A stretch of 64,000 nucleotides of DNA, from NCBI RefSeq assembly GCF_900964775.1, contig NC_041827.1:17852707-17916706 (forward strand). Direction: 5' to 3'. Each line of letters begins with the position of its first letter. Within the stretch, counting starts at the first letter, position 1. Below, piece after piece: positions 52,541 through 64,000 of this stretch. The stretch comes from Scleropages formosus. Lineage: Eukaryota > Chordata > Actinopteri > Osteoglossiformes > Osteoglossidae. The position numbers were made by a program, and so were the translations under genes. Under the pieces are notes generated by a model. That model was not told the origin of the DNA. It saw only the letters and a program-made list of their open reading frames with translations, and searched no databases.

Positions 52541-54440
52541 TTCAAACTCATAGCTCAATATGTGTAACAAGCGCTGTTGGAGATTCATGTTTGAAATACT
52601 TTACTTTGGGTTCTAGGAACAGCACCTCCCGTGGACTTGATCTCATAACCTGCTGGTCACTAGGATGGTTCTTTAGCCACTGTTCTTCTGGCCCTGTCTG
52701 CTAACAGCTCCTGCATGGGAACTTTTCAGATGATTTCAATTATTATTAGAATTATTGTTCATCAGCTGTATTTAATACGTCAGCTGACACTGAAATTCCC
52801 TGATATGGCTGAGAATCCCTAAACCCAAAGTGTGTAACTGAGGAGCCTTATGTTGTTACCGAGACAACGATGGTTTGTAGACAACTTATGCTCATTAATC
52901 ATACAGTGACGTCAAAATTGCAGTTTATAACCCAATTAATCATGACTGTCATTATTTACCACGTACATGTACATTTTAAAATTTTTACGTCCTCTATGTG
53001 CATCTTGGGTTTGTGTCTATAGAATACTGGAACAGTATGTGTGTGTGTTTTATTCACAGTATAGACCAGAATCTCACTTGTATTTAATCATATTCCATTA
53101 ATTCTGTGGAAACTCTCTCTTCGACCAGCACAATACAGCATTGTGGTTAAGGTTGCTGGTACACTCACCTGTTTACTCAGTCAGCCTTATTATATTAACT
53201 GTCATCCAGGTGTGTGCAGCTTTTGCCAGCTGAACCTGCAGTATGTCTATCTATCTATCTATCTATCATTATTTGGATTATCAGTATATTTGCTCTTCTA
53301 GGACTAGTTATTAAATCTAAATTCTATTTATAACTAAACATTTATGTTATTTCTCTTCCTTTTTCTCATTGTGTTTCTAATTCTTATTTAGTGAGTGTCT
53401 ACAAGTGCACATAGTAGTAGAACAGGGGAAAAAACTTATAAAATTCATTTGTATGAGAGAATAAACGTGGCAAAACATGACCCAGTTTTTCTACAAGATT
53501 TATTATATGACTGATTATTCTAATACAGCAATGTTGCATAGACTTGCATTTGTGTTTGAATTTATTGCTGTTGTTTCGACGGGCTGTTCTTTTGGTTTGG
53601 TTCTTTTGTGTGGGGTGTTTAGGAGTTGTGTTATCCTGGATGTACCTTTGGTGGGTTCTCACCATACTTCTTGAAGATGACAAGGCTGCATCTGTGCCAT
53701 GGGTGTTAATAAAAGCATTGTTTTAGTACTGCGGTGAATTGTGGTTGTCAGTACACAAAAAGTACAATATACAATGGAGAAATATAAAGAGCAGTTATTA
53801 AAGATGTATAATAGGTGCCCTTAGGTGTTGGTGTCCTGTGGAGGGAAAGGACACCATCATTAAATTTGTAGGATGCAACACTATGCACCCCGGGGGCTAG
53901 AGCTCATGCTGTAGCGGTGCAACAGGGTCCCATTGTCTGCTCGGGAAGATCTGATGTATGAGCGGCGGGATCTTTCAGCACTTTTGCCTCCGAAGGGGTA
54001 CGGAAAGTGGCCTACGTGCGCTGAGTGATCTCATGCGTTATTCATGAGCGCTTGCTGACAGTGAGGGTCAAGTGGAGGGGTAATGAGCTCACCCTGCGTG
54101 GTGTAAACACGGTGAAAACTGCAAGTACTAGTTCCTGTGGGTTTAATAAGCGTAAGTTAACACAACCTTAATAGCTGTACTAACCTGCACATTTTGCCCA
54201 TCTTGCAACACACAGCAGTGTGCGTAGTGGAGTTTAAACTATGTTTATGTACATAGTTTTTAAACTATGGCAATCCAGGATACTCAAACTATGGCAAACC
54301 TAGGATATTAATATTGCTTAAAAAAATTTTTAAAATGTTTTTCCTTGTGGTGACATGGTGACTTCTTTTATTCAACGACAACTTTTGTTCACTTCCAAGC
54401 AGCAAAGCTATCTGTTTTCTGCTCAGGAGCTGTTTGGAGT
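52541..54440. other. Intergenic, no gene recognised
   Basis: AT-rich spacer with a (TATC)n microsatellite at about 53248-53272 and a unique-looking stretch at 53820-54130 (ggtgtcctgtggagggaaag) that matches no repeat family in the window. No convincing ORF. Confidence 0.4.
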
Positions 54441-54444
54441 TTGA

Positions 54445-54735
54445 TAAATGGGCAGCAGGTGGCGTAGCAGTTAAGGAGCCTTTGGCTGCCAAATGAAAGT
54501 TCTAGATCTCATCCTGCTTCCCCTCTCCTGCCGTAGTCTTGATCAAGGTACTTTACATTTTATTCACTTAGCAGACGCTTTTCTCCAAAGCGACTTCCAA
54601 TGTAGTGTTATCAGCCCACACACCTTATTCAGCGCAGTGACTTACACTGCTAGATGTACTACTTACTTACACTGGATCACTCATCCATACATCAGTGAAA
54701 CACACTCTGTGACACTCACACATACTTTCCATGAC
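54445..54735. repeat. SINE B head (+) joined to SINE C (antisense)
   Basis: gggcagcaggtggcgtagca to cttgatcaaggtactt is the 5' half of a B copy. It then runs into cacttagcagacgcttttct, gacttccaatgtagtgttat and tcactcatccatacatcagt, the reversed 3' half of a C copy. The two 5'/3' halves form a composite. Confidence 0.78.
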
Positions 54736-55067
54736 GAGATACAGTAAATGATTTTAGCAATTTGTTGGATTTAAAAAAGCTAGTGATTTAAGAGGCAAAT
54801 TTTTTTTTTTTAGCAGTGAAGTCACTGGAAAGCATGACTGAACTGTTCAAATGCTGGGTTTGAGCAGGAAGCAGGGGCTGCACCATACGTGTGTGTTCAC
54901 CACAACTCTAGTTTCACTGCTCAATAACTGGAATTGGTGTCCTGGTCATACTTTTCCAAACAGTACTTTCAGCAGATGAGGGACAGACAGCAATCCGCTT
55001 CACTTCTACAATGGGCCTGTCCCTCACCCACCTACAGCTGGGACACTATGTTTGTGTTCCCATAACT

Positions 55068-55284
55068 ACATGTACTGACTTAGCTGACACTTTTCTCTAA
55101 ATCAACTTACAATGTTAAGGCATTTTACAGTTATTTACCCATTTATACAGCTGGATAACTTTACTGGAGCAATTTAGGATAAGTACCTCACTCAAGGGTA
55201 CTACAGCTGGAGAGGAAATAGAACCTGCAGTTTTTGGGTCTAAAAGCAGCAGCTTTAACCACTACACTACCAGTTCTCTCAGTG
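55068..55284 (-). repeat. SINE family B (antisense)
   Basis: ctgacacttttctctaaatc, ttatacagctggataacttt, caagggtactacagctggag, head agctttaaccactacactac. Confidence 0.82.
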
Positions 55285-55431
55285 GTAAGACAGACTACTT
55301 ATGATGGGTCACTCATCCATACACCACTGAAACACTTTCTTTTCTCCTTCTTTCTCCAACCCAAAGACAGAGGAGACAGCTCAGCTTCCCGGTCCCTGCT
55401 GTCCAGCCTACAGCAGACCTAACTGCACCGA

Positions 55432-55622
55432 GGGAAACTGAAATGTGTTAGTGCTACTACCTTTAGACCTGAAGGTTGTAGGTTTGAGTCCCACCCCTGT
55501 CTGTAGTAGCCTGGAGGAAGGTACTTACCCTAGGTTCCTCCAGTAAAAAATTACCCAACTGTAAATACATCAACATTAGGCACTTTGGAGAAAAGTGTCA
55601 GAAAAATGTAAAAAAAAAAAAA
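55432..55622 (+). repeat. SINE family B with A-rich end
   Basis: taggtttgagtcccacccct, ggaaggtacttaccctaggt, ctttggagaaaagtgtcaga and a run of about 17 A. It forms an inverted pair with the copy 150 bases to the left. Confidence 0.8.
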
Positions 55623-56479
55623 AAAACCTGTAACCTAGGGGGGATTAAAGCTTTATAATTATATAAAACTGAAGACATGCCGCCTTACGTGTAAACATGG
55701 TAAGATGAATCAGCACCGGGATCTTTGAACTGTTGCAGTTTGTTCAATTTAACCAAAACGTAGTTCTTGTTCGTATACGAGCGTCCTAGTAGTTACATAA
55801 AAAATAGCGGAAGCGGGAGGCAGGTAAACCACAGTACTCTACTGTAGTCTGTACTGTATGATATTTACTTTTAGGGAAAAAAAACACGCTTAGTCATTTT
55901 AAATAAAACAACACTCCGTTTTCCGTAATTGGACCCGTCTGCTGGTAAAAAAGTACCTCAGTGGCGAGAGAAATACGGACCGATAACCGTGTGAAACAGA
56001 CACAGTGTCTCGCGGGGACCTTCCTTACTATTGAATTAAATATGTGAACATTAACAGCACCGCCGCTGGGTCACTTCGTGGCAGCGGTTGCGCGATGTTC
56101 ACCATTTACTGTCGCATTTTTCCGTCACACCCGCAATTTCATTGTCATTGCAGGCCCTAGGTAAAAATGCATTCATTTCGAAACACTCACAGTCACGCTA
56201 GACAGACTCACTATCGCACCAGAACAGAAGAAGGCTCAAAAAAGGCGCAGAGAACCGCGAAACCTATATATAAAGAAACACAGAGAATCGGTTATCGCTT
56301 TTTAATCACACTCATATCCGTATCCAACATAAACACCAACTACATCAGTGGTGGGTCATTTTATTACAATTACAACTATGACGGTTACTCTCCATGGCAG
56401 CAGTACGACGGCCGAACCCGTATACGTAAAGCATCACGAGCACGCAACGTACTCACGCAATATACGTAAATGTTTGACC

Positions 56480-56606
56480 TTTAAACTTTCACCTTTTTCA
56501 AAGTCATAGTGTTTCCGGTATCGTCTTCTGCGGCGTGCAGCGCTCTCCGGCCAACTGAGGACGGGGAAAAAAAAGTTCCTTTTTCAGTGACTGAAAAGCT
56601 GCAAAT
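56480..56606 (+). promoter_or_regulatory. isy1: isy1 promoter / 5' UTR
   Basis: Moderately GC-rich stretch directly before the start codon (gtttccggtatcgtcttctg, gctctccggccaactgagga). No TATA box is seen. CCGGT and CCGG cores could be ETS-type sites. The start site is not known. Confidence 0.4.
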
Positions 56607-58731
56607 ATGGTAAGCGCAAAGTTTAAGGCATGATGTGTCTTCTTAGTGTTTATTAAATTTTACAGTGTTACGAGCATCACATTGTGTGTACGTTGCTAAT
56701 GGGATATCTGCTTGCTCAGTCAGTTCACACACACTCACAGAGTTGCTGCCTCTCCGATCCGTTTGTTACAAACTTTGTACGTGTGTGTTTGTACACTCTG
56801 ACTGAGTAAGTAAATATACGTCATAAATTAGAGAACGATTGTCCCTTTAGAAAACCTTTGAAATGATTGATATAACAAATACTCCGTAACTGGTGAGATT
56901 GTGACAGGTCAGGAGCTAGTAGTTGGTTGTCATCATGCACATGATGATGATTATCATTGAACAGCGTCCATTCATGTGACCCAAATGTCAACTGCCTGGT
57001 TTTTATGGATGCACGCACACGCTGCAGTTTAGGTTTTTTAGACTTTACCTGTAGCAGAGAACTTCATCTGGGAGTAATCCTCCGCGCTGGTTAGATAAAG
57101 AAGTTTGAACACGTATGCCATGGTATGGCATGTCAGCAGAGACCATCTTGCATTCTAGTCCAATGATAATTTGTCCCTTCAAGGGTTGCTGCTGATGAAT
57201 GATTTGCAGATGGGAGTAATAAAAGTCTGCATTGACTGACGCCTTAACATTGAAATCATCAAAACAAGTTACATACTTTATTATATAAGTTACAACTTGT
57301 CCATTATTTGTTCATTTTAAAAATGTTTAATTTGTGAGAGGTGTTGTAAAGAAAGGGGGGCGCAGTGAGTTGGACCGGGTCCTGCTCTCCGGTGGGTCTG
57401 GGGTTCGAATCCCGCTTGGGGTGCCTTGCTTGCAACGGCCTGGCATCCCGTCCTGGGTGTATTGTAAAGAAGTTTTCAAATTTAATCATCTGATTATCAG
57501 TTTCTGTATCTTGTCTGATAACTCATTACAAAATACTACTTTCTTTTGAAAACAGGCTCGAAATGCAGAGAAGGCCATGTAAGTTCATGTTTAAATTTTA
57601 CTTTTGATAACGTGGTGATGATGGTCATGTTTCATGATCAGTGCAGTCGTACGTGATATTTCACATTTCTACAATTTGTAGTCTTTTAAACCGTGGGTCA
57701 GTTTTTAAAATTTTTATCTGTATCCTGCAGTTTAACTGGCATAACTGATTTAGTTGGGACACTCTTTACAGTTTCACTCGTCCAAACTTTTTGAAGGGTG
57801 TTATAACTGAGTAATAAGTAATTTTTACCTCCCATTTTTTACAGGACGGCCTTGGCCCGGTTTCGTCAAGCCCAGTTGGAGGAGGGAAAAGTCAAGGTAA
57901 GTGTTTCTGGCTTGTGATCTCTTTGCAAAAATGTTGTAAACATTGAACAAAAATTGTAATGAGATCCAGAAATAATAATATAGTGTGTGTGTGTGTGTGT
58001 GTGTGTGGGGGGGGGGGGGGATTCTTCCCACAGTCAAAAGACGTGTTTCAGGTGACTTGGTAACTGCAAATGAGTGTGTGTGTGTGAGGTTGCCATGTGA
58101 TGGACTGGTGTCCCATCCAGGATCTGTCTTGCCTCATGCTCTATGCTTCCATGCTAGGTTCCAGACAACCATGGTCCCACACTGATTATTGAGAGTAAAT
58201 GGATAGATAATAAACTAGAGTTCATTGTCAGGCCCTTGTGTTAAATAATGACAGGCTATGTATGCCTTGGCCATGAAGCTTACACTTGCATTGTAAAATT
58301 ATTGGGGAAAAAACAGTTGTTAGGATTAATAGTAGCTTGAGGATTGTCAGTTGGAAATCGTACATTTAAGTATAATTTAAGAATTTGTATTTGTTTGAAT
58401 ACGATGTTTGCTCCTCAGTTGGCACATTGTGGTTGCTGCTTTAACCAATGTTTCTTGATATTGTTGCTTTTATATTTTATATATGTTATATATTTATACG
58501 TTATGTATTTTTGTGTGTATACTATGTGTATATATATTTATATATTGTATACACACAAAAATACATATATATAAATAATGGGGGTGTGCGTTCTGCTCTC
58601 TGGTGGGTCTGGGGTTTGAGTCCTGCTTGGGGTGCCTTGTGACGAACTGGCGTACCTCCCCCTCTGGCCTCGCGCCCTCTGTTGCCGGGTTAGGCTCCGG
58701 CTCACTGTGACCCCGGCAACACGCGGTTTCA

Positions 58732-58784
<53 letters not shown>

Positions 58785-61700
58785 AATATATACAATATGT
58801 TAAATATAAATAAAATTTGTAGCATTGTTTGCTAAATTTTAGAAATGTATAACAATATTATGTTGAACTTCTAGGAGCGAAGACCATTTCTTGCTTCAGA
58901 GTGCAACGAATTGCCAAAGGCAGAGAAGTGGCGGCGACAGGTAGGTAAAAAGTTGTTTCTCAGTGATGTTCTGTTGAAATGAAGCCCTCTTTGTACCTTT
59001 TCACCTCTTCCTTCATGCAACTCCCTGTATGGTCCAGGTGGGCTGAATCCAGTAGGTCTTACAACGGTCTCTTGTGCCACAAGGAGGCCAAAGAGGGAGT
59101 TAAATTGGTTTAATCCAAAAAATGTTCACTGGAATGAAAACCTCTGTCCAGCACCAGCTGTCCAGCACTGTTTATATAACATCAAATTAACTGACAATAT
59201 AGTATTGCCAGAAAAACCTGGTGCACTGGCTTCTTGTATTTTGAATGTTTGGGTTACAAATACATTTCTAATTAAAGTATAAAGATATAGTTCTAATTTT
59301 CAGTTTTGTTTTTCGTACAATTCTTTGCAGAGCTATTGTGGCCCGTTTTTATGCAGAGGCCAGATATCAGTAAAGAGCACACAATCAGAACATCTGTATT
59401 ATGAAACTTTAATTGATTTTGACTCAGTAGTAAAAGTGACTTATGTAGAAATAATTAGTCTTATAAAGGAACTTCCTGTCCCAGTAGAGTTTGTAAGGTG
59501 AGGAGCCAGAGTTTGTGTTCCTTTTCAATATTTATGGAATTGTATATAATTTTTTTGTAGATCATCAGTGAAATTTCCAAGAAGGTTGCACAAATTCAAA
59601 ACGGTGAGTACAACTGTCAGTAATCAGTAGTAGTGATATTAAACTGTTCTTATTGTTTGTGGAATGCAGGGTTTGATAACCAGTTTTTTTTTTTTTTTTT
59701 TTTTTAAGCTGGTTTGGGTGAATTTAAGATACGCGACTTGAACGATGAGATCAACAAGCTGCTTCGAGAGAAAGGGCACTGGGAGGTCCGGATCAAGGAG
59801 CTTGGTGGTCCGGACTATGGGGTGAGAGGAGATAAACCTTTTATCTTTGACACTTATCAGTCGATTGTGTTAACCATCAGACAAGCTTGACATCATTAGT
59901 TATGTGTTTTACAGTTCTGTATTTTCCCTGAGCACATACTGCTTCAGTGAATCTCAGAAAATTTCTTTTGGAAGTAATATCTGACAGTTTTGGTACCTGA
60001 GAGCTCCAAGTTCAGCCGCTTTGAATCCAGTGAGTGGGGATTTGGCAGTGCATTGCTCAGGTTGAGCCATGTTGGGTATTCATTGTCTTTTCCAGAGACT
60101 TGGACCAAAGATGCTTGACCATGAAGGCAAGGAGGTACCTGGAAACAGAGGGTATAAGTATTTTGGTGCTGCCAAAGACCTACCTGGCGTGAGAGAGCTG
60201 TTTGAGAAAGAGCGTAAGTGTAATTCTCAACGTATGCAGGTCTGGTCTTAAGTACACACACACACACACATTTTCAGAACCGCTTGTCCCATACGGGGTC
60301 ACGGGGAACCGGAGCCTAACCCGGCAACTCAGGGCGTAAGGCTGGAGGGGGAGGGGACACACCCAGGACGGGACGCCAGTCCGTCGCAAGGCACCCCAAG
60401 CGGGACTCGAACCCCAGACCCACCGAAGAGCAGGACTGTGGTCCAACCCACTGCGCCACCGCACCCCCCTCTGGTCTTAAGTAACAGGTTTTTTGGAAAG
60501 CCATCAGTCTCAGCAAAAGTACTACAAAAACTGTTTGGAAGGACAAAATTAGCATAGTAGTGCTCATATTAAAGAGCATATTACATGTGTAGATTGATAC
60601 TTTTAATTTATTAATAGCTTGTTCCTACTGCACCCTCTAGCAATTCCACCCCCGAGAAAGACTCGAGCTGAGCTCATGAAGGAGATTGATGCTGAGTACT
60701 ATGGCTACAGAGACGAGGACGACGGAGTTTTGGTACCACTGGAGCAGGAGTACGAGAAACAGTGTAGGTTTCTGCAAGTGTTTGACTGTGTTTACATGCA
60801 CCTTGTTCTGACTCGTGTTTTATTCTTTTTTTGTCACTTGCGTTTGTGTACTCTACTGCTGGATGTTACGTGAACACTACACAATTCCATCACATGTTGT
60901 TTGGTGGTAAGGGGAAAAACTGCTTACAAAACTGTGCTTTCTTTAAATTGCTGCCTTAGTCATAGCAGAGGCTGTTGCAAAGTGGAAAGCAGAGAAAGAG
61001 GCCCGTCTGACAGGCAGCGGAGGACCTGGGGAAAAGGAAGAGGATGAAGAAGATTACATTTATGCTGTTAGGGATGATGAGGTAACATTCAGCTTTAGCT
61101 CAGTCACAAAAAAAAGCATGAACATATAATCCTGCACTGTATCTGTGCTTTTATTCTATATCAGTACTTTATTGTGAATAATGTGGGAAATTAGTGAAAA
61201 ATATAATAAAGCCCTATTAAGCTATGTAACACACACGCACATTTTCTGAACCGCTTATCCCATACGGGGTCGCGGGGAACCGGAGCCTACCCGATAACAC
61301 GGCGTAAGGCCGGAGGGGGAGGGGACACACCCAGGACGGGACGCTAGTCAATTGCAAGGCACCCCAAGTGGGACTCGAACCCCAGACCCACCGAAGAGCA
61401 GGACCCGGTCCAACCCACTGCGCCACCACGCCCCCCAGTGATGTAACAGTTATACATAATTATTTATATATGCTATAATTAACCCTAAATAACCTATATC
61501 CTATCCTATGAACAATCATAACCCTATGGTTTATATAGTACAGTGTAAAGGGGTTTTGCAACTTAGAACCAGGTCGTCAGAACAGAATCCCATCGTAAGT
61601 CGAGGGCCACCTGTGGTTATTATTTGTGTTTCAGTGCAAGGCCAAAAGTTCAGTTTAATACTCTTTCTTTTCTCTCATCATAAGCACTCAGATGAAGAGA

Positions 61701-62081
61701 TGAGAGATCAGCTGGAGGGTGAGGAGGGATCACAGGCTTTCATTGCCCATGTCCCTGTTCCTTCACAGAAAGAGGTATGAATGGTTACCCACATAATTGA
61801 AGACTACTGTTGAACCTTTGAGGGAACTGTGCACCGTGCATTGTGCATTTAACTTTCATACAGTCTAAGTTAGGTTACTTGCTATTAAAGGTCCAGCCTA
61901 TAAGTGTAGTACCTGAACTAGGAGAAAAACCACTGATTCTTTAACAGCAGAGCAATACTCTCTTTTCTTCTAGATTGAGGAGGCCCTGGTCAGAAGAAAA
62001 AAGATGGAGTTGCTACAAAAATATGCCAGTGAGACACTAATGGCTCAAAGTGAAGAAGCCAAAACACTTCTTGGGTTATAG
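56607..62081 (+). CDS. isy1: ISY1 pre-mRNA splicing factor homologue
   Basis: Eleven coding exons join in phase: 56607-56609, 57556-57578, 57845-57896, 58875-58940, 59561-59603, 59709-59821, 60096-60213, 60641-60763, 60960-61081, 61685-61774 and 61974-62081. They give 286 aa (human 285). ISY1 is part of the spliceosome and the Prp19-related (NTC) complex and acts in the nucleus at the catalytic steps. The product begins [20 protein letters not shown], then KVAQIQN, the conserved [40 protein letters not shown] and [11 protein letters not shown]. An acidic stretch (about 207-240) follows, then [20 protein letters not shown]. The start codon is the last three bases of exon 1 and exon 2 is only 23 nt. 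Exon 8 ends aaacagt|gtaggt. SINEs sit in introns 2, 3, 7 and 9. No frame break was seen. Confidence 0.97.
57344..57471 (+). repeat. 3'-truncated SINE family A with target-site duplication
   Basis: The 5' part of A (cgcagtgagttggaccgggt, box B ggttcgaatcc, ending gtcctgggtgt) flanked by the duplication ttgtaaagaa at 57344-57353 and 57462-57471. The element has an intact head but stops at mid length. It lies in isy1 intron 1. Confidence 0.88.
57983..58205 (+). repeat. (TG)n/(G)n tract and old repeat family D
   Basis: About 12 TG units and a G run (58006-58020), then cacagtcaaaagacgtgttt, tggactggtgtcccatccag and gagagtaaatggatagataa. Same family as the reversed copy at 25125-25500. Confidence 0.7.
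58578..58782 (+). repeat. SINE family A in isy1 intron 3
   Basis: 5'-truncated (starts near gggggtgtgcgttctgctct), box B ggtttgagtcc, end acacgcggtttcagtctgtg and about 21 TG units. Confidence 0.85.
60241..60483 (-). repeat. SINE family A (antisense) with 14-base duplication, isy1 intron 7
   Basis: Full element at 60255-60469, bounded by tctggtcttaagta at 60241-60254 and 60470-60483. It starts 27 bases after the exon 7 donor. The duplication is perfect, so the insertion may be young. Confidence 0.94.
61224..61447 (-). repeat. SINE family A (antisense), isy1 intron 9
   Basis: Full element, about 61231-61440, near identical to the copy at 60255-60469. A short duplication, atgtaac, is seen at 61224-61230 and 61441-61447. 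Confidence 0.9.
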
Positions 62082-62365
62082 GATCTTCTTGATGTGTGGC
62101 ATAGGGATTAATAGATTTGTAAATACAGTATGTCTGTATGCATCACGTGTTGATAGTCCAAGTGACAGACATTTGCCTTTTTCGACAAGTGAGCTTGTTT
62201 GTTAAATCTCCTTCTTGAAATTAAATTTGTACAGTTTTGGATAAACTGACCTGTTGGTCACATTTAACAGAAAATAATTGTAAATATCAAAGCTTTTTTT
62301 TTTTTTTTTTTTTTTTTACAGAATGGCTTTGCTTCTTAATAAAATATTTTCTAGAAAATGTTAAG
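62082..62365 (+). other. isy1: isy1 3' UTR
   Basis: AATAAA at 62338-62343, about 257 bases after the stop, preceded by a T-run (62294-62317). A GU-containing stretch (gttaagaatgtgtac) follows. Confidence 0.65.
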
Positions 62366-63480
62366 AATGTGTACATTTTTTTAAATCAAATAAGTAAAAG
62401 CACTGAGTGAGTTAAGTGTTGTCTTAGGCCATACAGCCGCATGGGCTGTTTCATCACCTGTACTTTGATCATCGGGACTAAATGAAATGTAAACATAAAA
62501 AAAAGTGAATGGTCATTAATTTTTGTGAGGTTAAGCAGTGCTTTTTGAAGAGCGCACTGTGGTATTTTTTTACATCTAGAATGATGGATCGTTTTACAGC
62601 TGTCATCCAGGCGCATCCAATGTGAAGTGTGAGGGCTGTGTGTGGCCCGCAAGGACATTTGTAAAATCAACGTTACATTTATTCATTCAGCAGACGCTTT
62701 ACTCGAAAACGATGTACATCTCTGAGAGTGATACAAAGATTGCAACACTTTAACAGAAGGATGCTTACCATACTATGGTCTGCTTACTATGCTTACCATA
62801 AGTTCTGTTCAATCACATTAATAGTTAAGCACACATAGGCACCTTTTAACACCTTTCACTACAGTATGGTACTCTACATATGAGGTGGGATTGAAAAGTT
62901 CTAAGATGTATTTATTTCAATTAGTGTACATACCACACTGCACCTAAATAAAATGCAATAAAGCAATAAGATTTAGATTGTCAGTATAATTTTTACACGT
63001 GTGGCTCGGACCTGCTCACGGTAACGGTGGAGGTCCTGCAGTTAGTTCTACTGTTAGCTCTATTTCTCATGTGACATGTATGCTTTCTTTATGTGTCTAT
63101 TTAAAAGCTGCACATATATCCCACTGTTTAGGTGGTTACATGTCCACCTCTCTCTGAATATATATAAGGTTTAACTGGAGCTGCAATGATCTCACAAACC
63201 ACGGGCGATTTGTAATGTATAAAAGGTGTAACATATATGGTTAATGGTACAAAATGAATGGAAAGCGGTCATTTGAACATTTGAAATAAGGCTCCACATA
63301 GGCATGAAGATAAAGGTCTTGAATTGGAAGGTAGTTTCCTCTGGTGGATTTTGTTATGTGATAGCATGATGATGTTGCTCTACATGCTAATCTGGCTAAT
63401 AATTCAGGGACAATTTTATTGGAGAGGAAAAAAAAAAACATGTGAAGTAAAAAGGCTTGTTTCTCAAATCGTGTGAAATT
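62366..63480. other. Intergenic, no gene recognised
   Basis: AT-rich spacer after isy1 with one antisense SINE-tail fragment at about 62668-62720 (catttattcattcagcagac). No ORF with family resemblance. Confidence 0.45.
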
Positions 63481-63910
63481 CATTGTCTAAAGCAACCGCG
63501 ACGCCGTTCGAAACATTCACTTTTTTCGTTCCCCACCACTCTGCGGGCAACAACAGCCCGTTTCTCCGCATCCACGTGTCCGTGACGCAATGCGTGCTCG
63601 CTCCCGGCGCTCTGGCGGACGTGCTGCCATAGCAACCGCACGGGCTCAACGTAGGAAGTGGTGCGATTAGTTTTTAAACGTCCTTCGTCCAATCAGGGCT
63701 CGGGCCGTCGCCTTAACCCGTCGCGCGCCGGCCTCTCGCCTCCTCCTCCTCCTCAGCGGCGGGCTTTGTGCCCCTGCGCGAGGCGGACCTCCAGCCGTGG
63801 CGTCATACGGTGCTTTGGGCCGCACAGCAGGAGACACAGTTATGGTGGGGTGAGCGAGCCGGCACACAAAGGACACCCTTTTCGGCGTTCGATCCAGGAA
63901 GCTGGCGGAG
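63480..63910 (+). promoter_or_regulatory. GC-rich promoter with X-box-like motif
   Basis: CpG-rich block before the last gene. A CCAAT box lies near 63690 (cgtccaatcagg) and an imperfect palindrome gctgccatagcaacc at 63623-63637 resembles an RFX-type X-box. A further agcaacc half-site is at about 63491. The start site is not known. Confidence 0.45.
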
Positions 63911-64000
63911 ATGCGGGGACTGGCTCCCGTGTACCGGGCCGTGACGAGCGCCGTGTGCCGCCGCCGCAGTAGCAGCGGGACTGCGAGCGGCCACAAGCAG
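63911..64000 (+). CDS. 5' end of an unidentified gene (possible mitochondrial presequence)
   Basis: ATG at 63911 in a fair context (gcggagATGc) opens a frame that stays open for 30 codons to the window edge: MRGLAPVYRAV, then TSAVCRRRSSSG and TASGHKQ. It has five Arg, many Ser and Ala, and no Asp or Glu, as in a mitochondrial targeting peptide. The family cannot be told from 30 residues. The minus strand is also open across this block, which is expected of GC-rich DNA. The GC-rich promoter upstream supports a gene start. Confidence 0.4.
   Translation, partial: MRGLAPVYRAVTSAVCRRRSSSGTASGHKQ

Noticed and set aside
63667-63996. Minus-strand ORFs at the right edge
   Set aside because: They are antisense to the GC-rich gene start, where both strands are open by composition; the plus strand has the better start context and a promoter upstream.

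Overview
The window comes from a ray-finned fish nuclear genome. The genes have vertebrate exon structure and GT-AG introns, the space between exons is packed with tRNA-derived SINEs, and several SINE families end in the tail that is very common in teleosts (core gagaaaagtgtcagctaaat). I cannot name the species. There are no prokaryotic, viral or LTR elements that I can support.

Layout from left to right. At 666-1771 (-) lie three coding exons of mkrn2os, the MKRN2 opposite-strand gene, whose 3' end is outside the window. A divergent promoter region at about 1772-3526 separates it from mkrn2 (3527-10815, +, 8 coding exons, 417 aa), a makorin RING E3 ligase. Tail to tail with mkrn2 is raf1 (12622-26478, -, 16 coding exons, 634 aa), with a candidate non-coding first exon and GC-rich promoter near 34240-34420. 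After about 5 kb of repeat-rich intergenic DNA, a second GC-rich island (about 39470-40360) holds the likely first exon of cnbp. Its coding exons run 41458-44971 (+, 161 aa, seven CCHC zinc knuckles). At 49439-52169 (+) are two exons of a gene I do not recognise, with a low-complexity N-terminus and a C-terminal coiled coil. The spliceosome factor isy1 follows at 56607-62081 (+, 11 coding exons, 286 aa). A new gene, possibly with a mitochondrial presequence, starts at 63911 and leaves the window.

All exon joins were derived by hand from splice signals, reading-frame phase and resemblance to remembered vertebrate proteins. For mkrn2, raf1, cnbp and isy1 every phase closes without a frameshift, so these four look intact. 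The genes do not form one pathway: mkrn2os, mkrn2 and raf1 keep the opposite-strand arrangement known from mammals, and cnbp and isy1 are neighbours in human too. The joining of these two blocks is the main syntenic point.

I found no unknown multi-gene system. The points worth following up are gene-architecture details: a shared palindromic poly(A) signal between mkrn2 and raf1, a GC-AG intron and NAGNAG acceptor in the raf1 Ras-binding domain, a 25-nt raf1 micro-exon, and a SINE-supplied branch point in raf1. Further points are an isy1 first exon that ends exactly at its start codon, SINE and LINE copies that share a tail, nested SINEs with clear target-site duplications, and the unrecognised coiled-coil gene.
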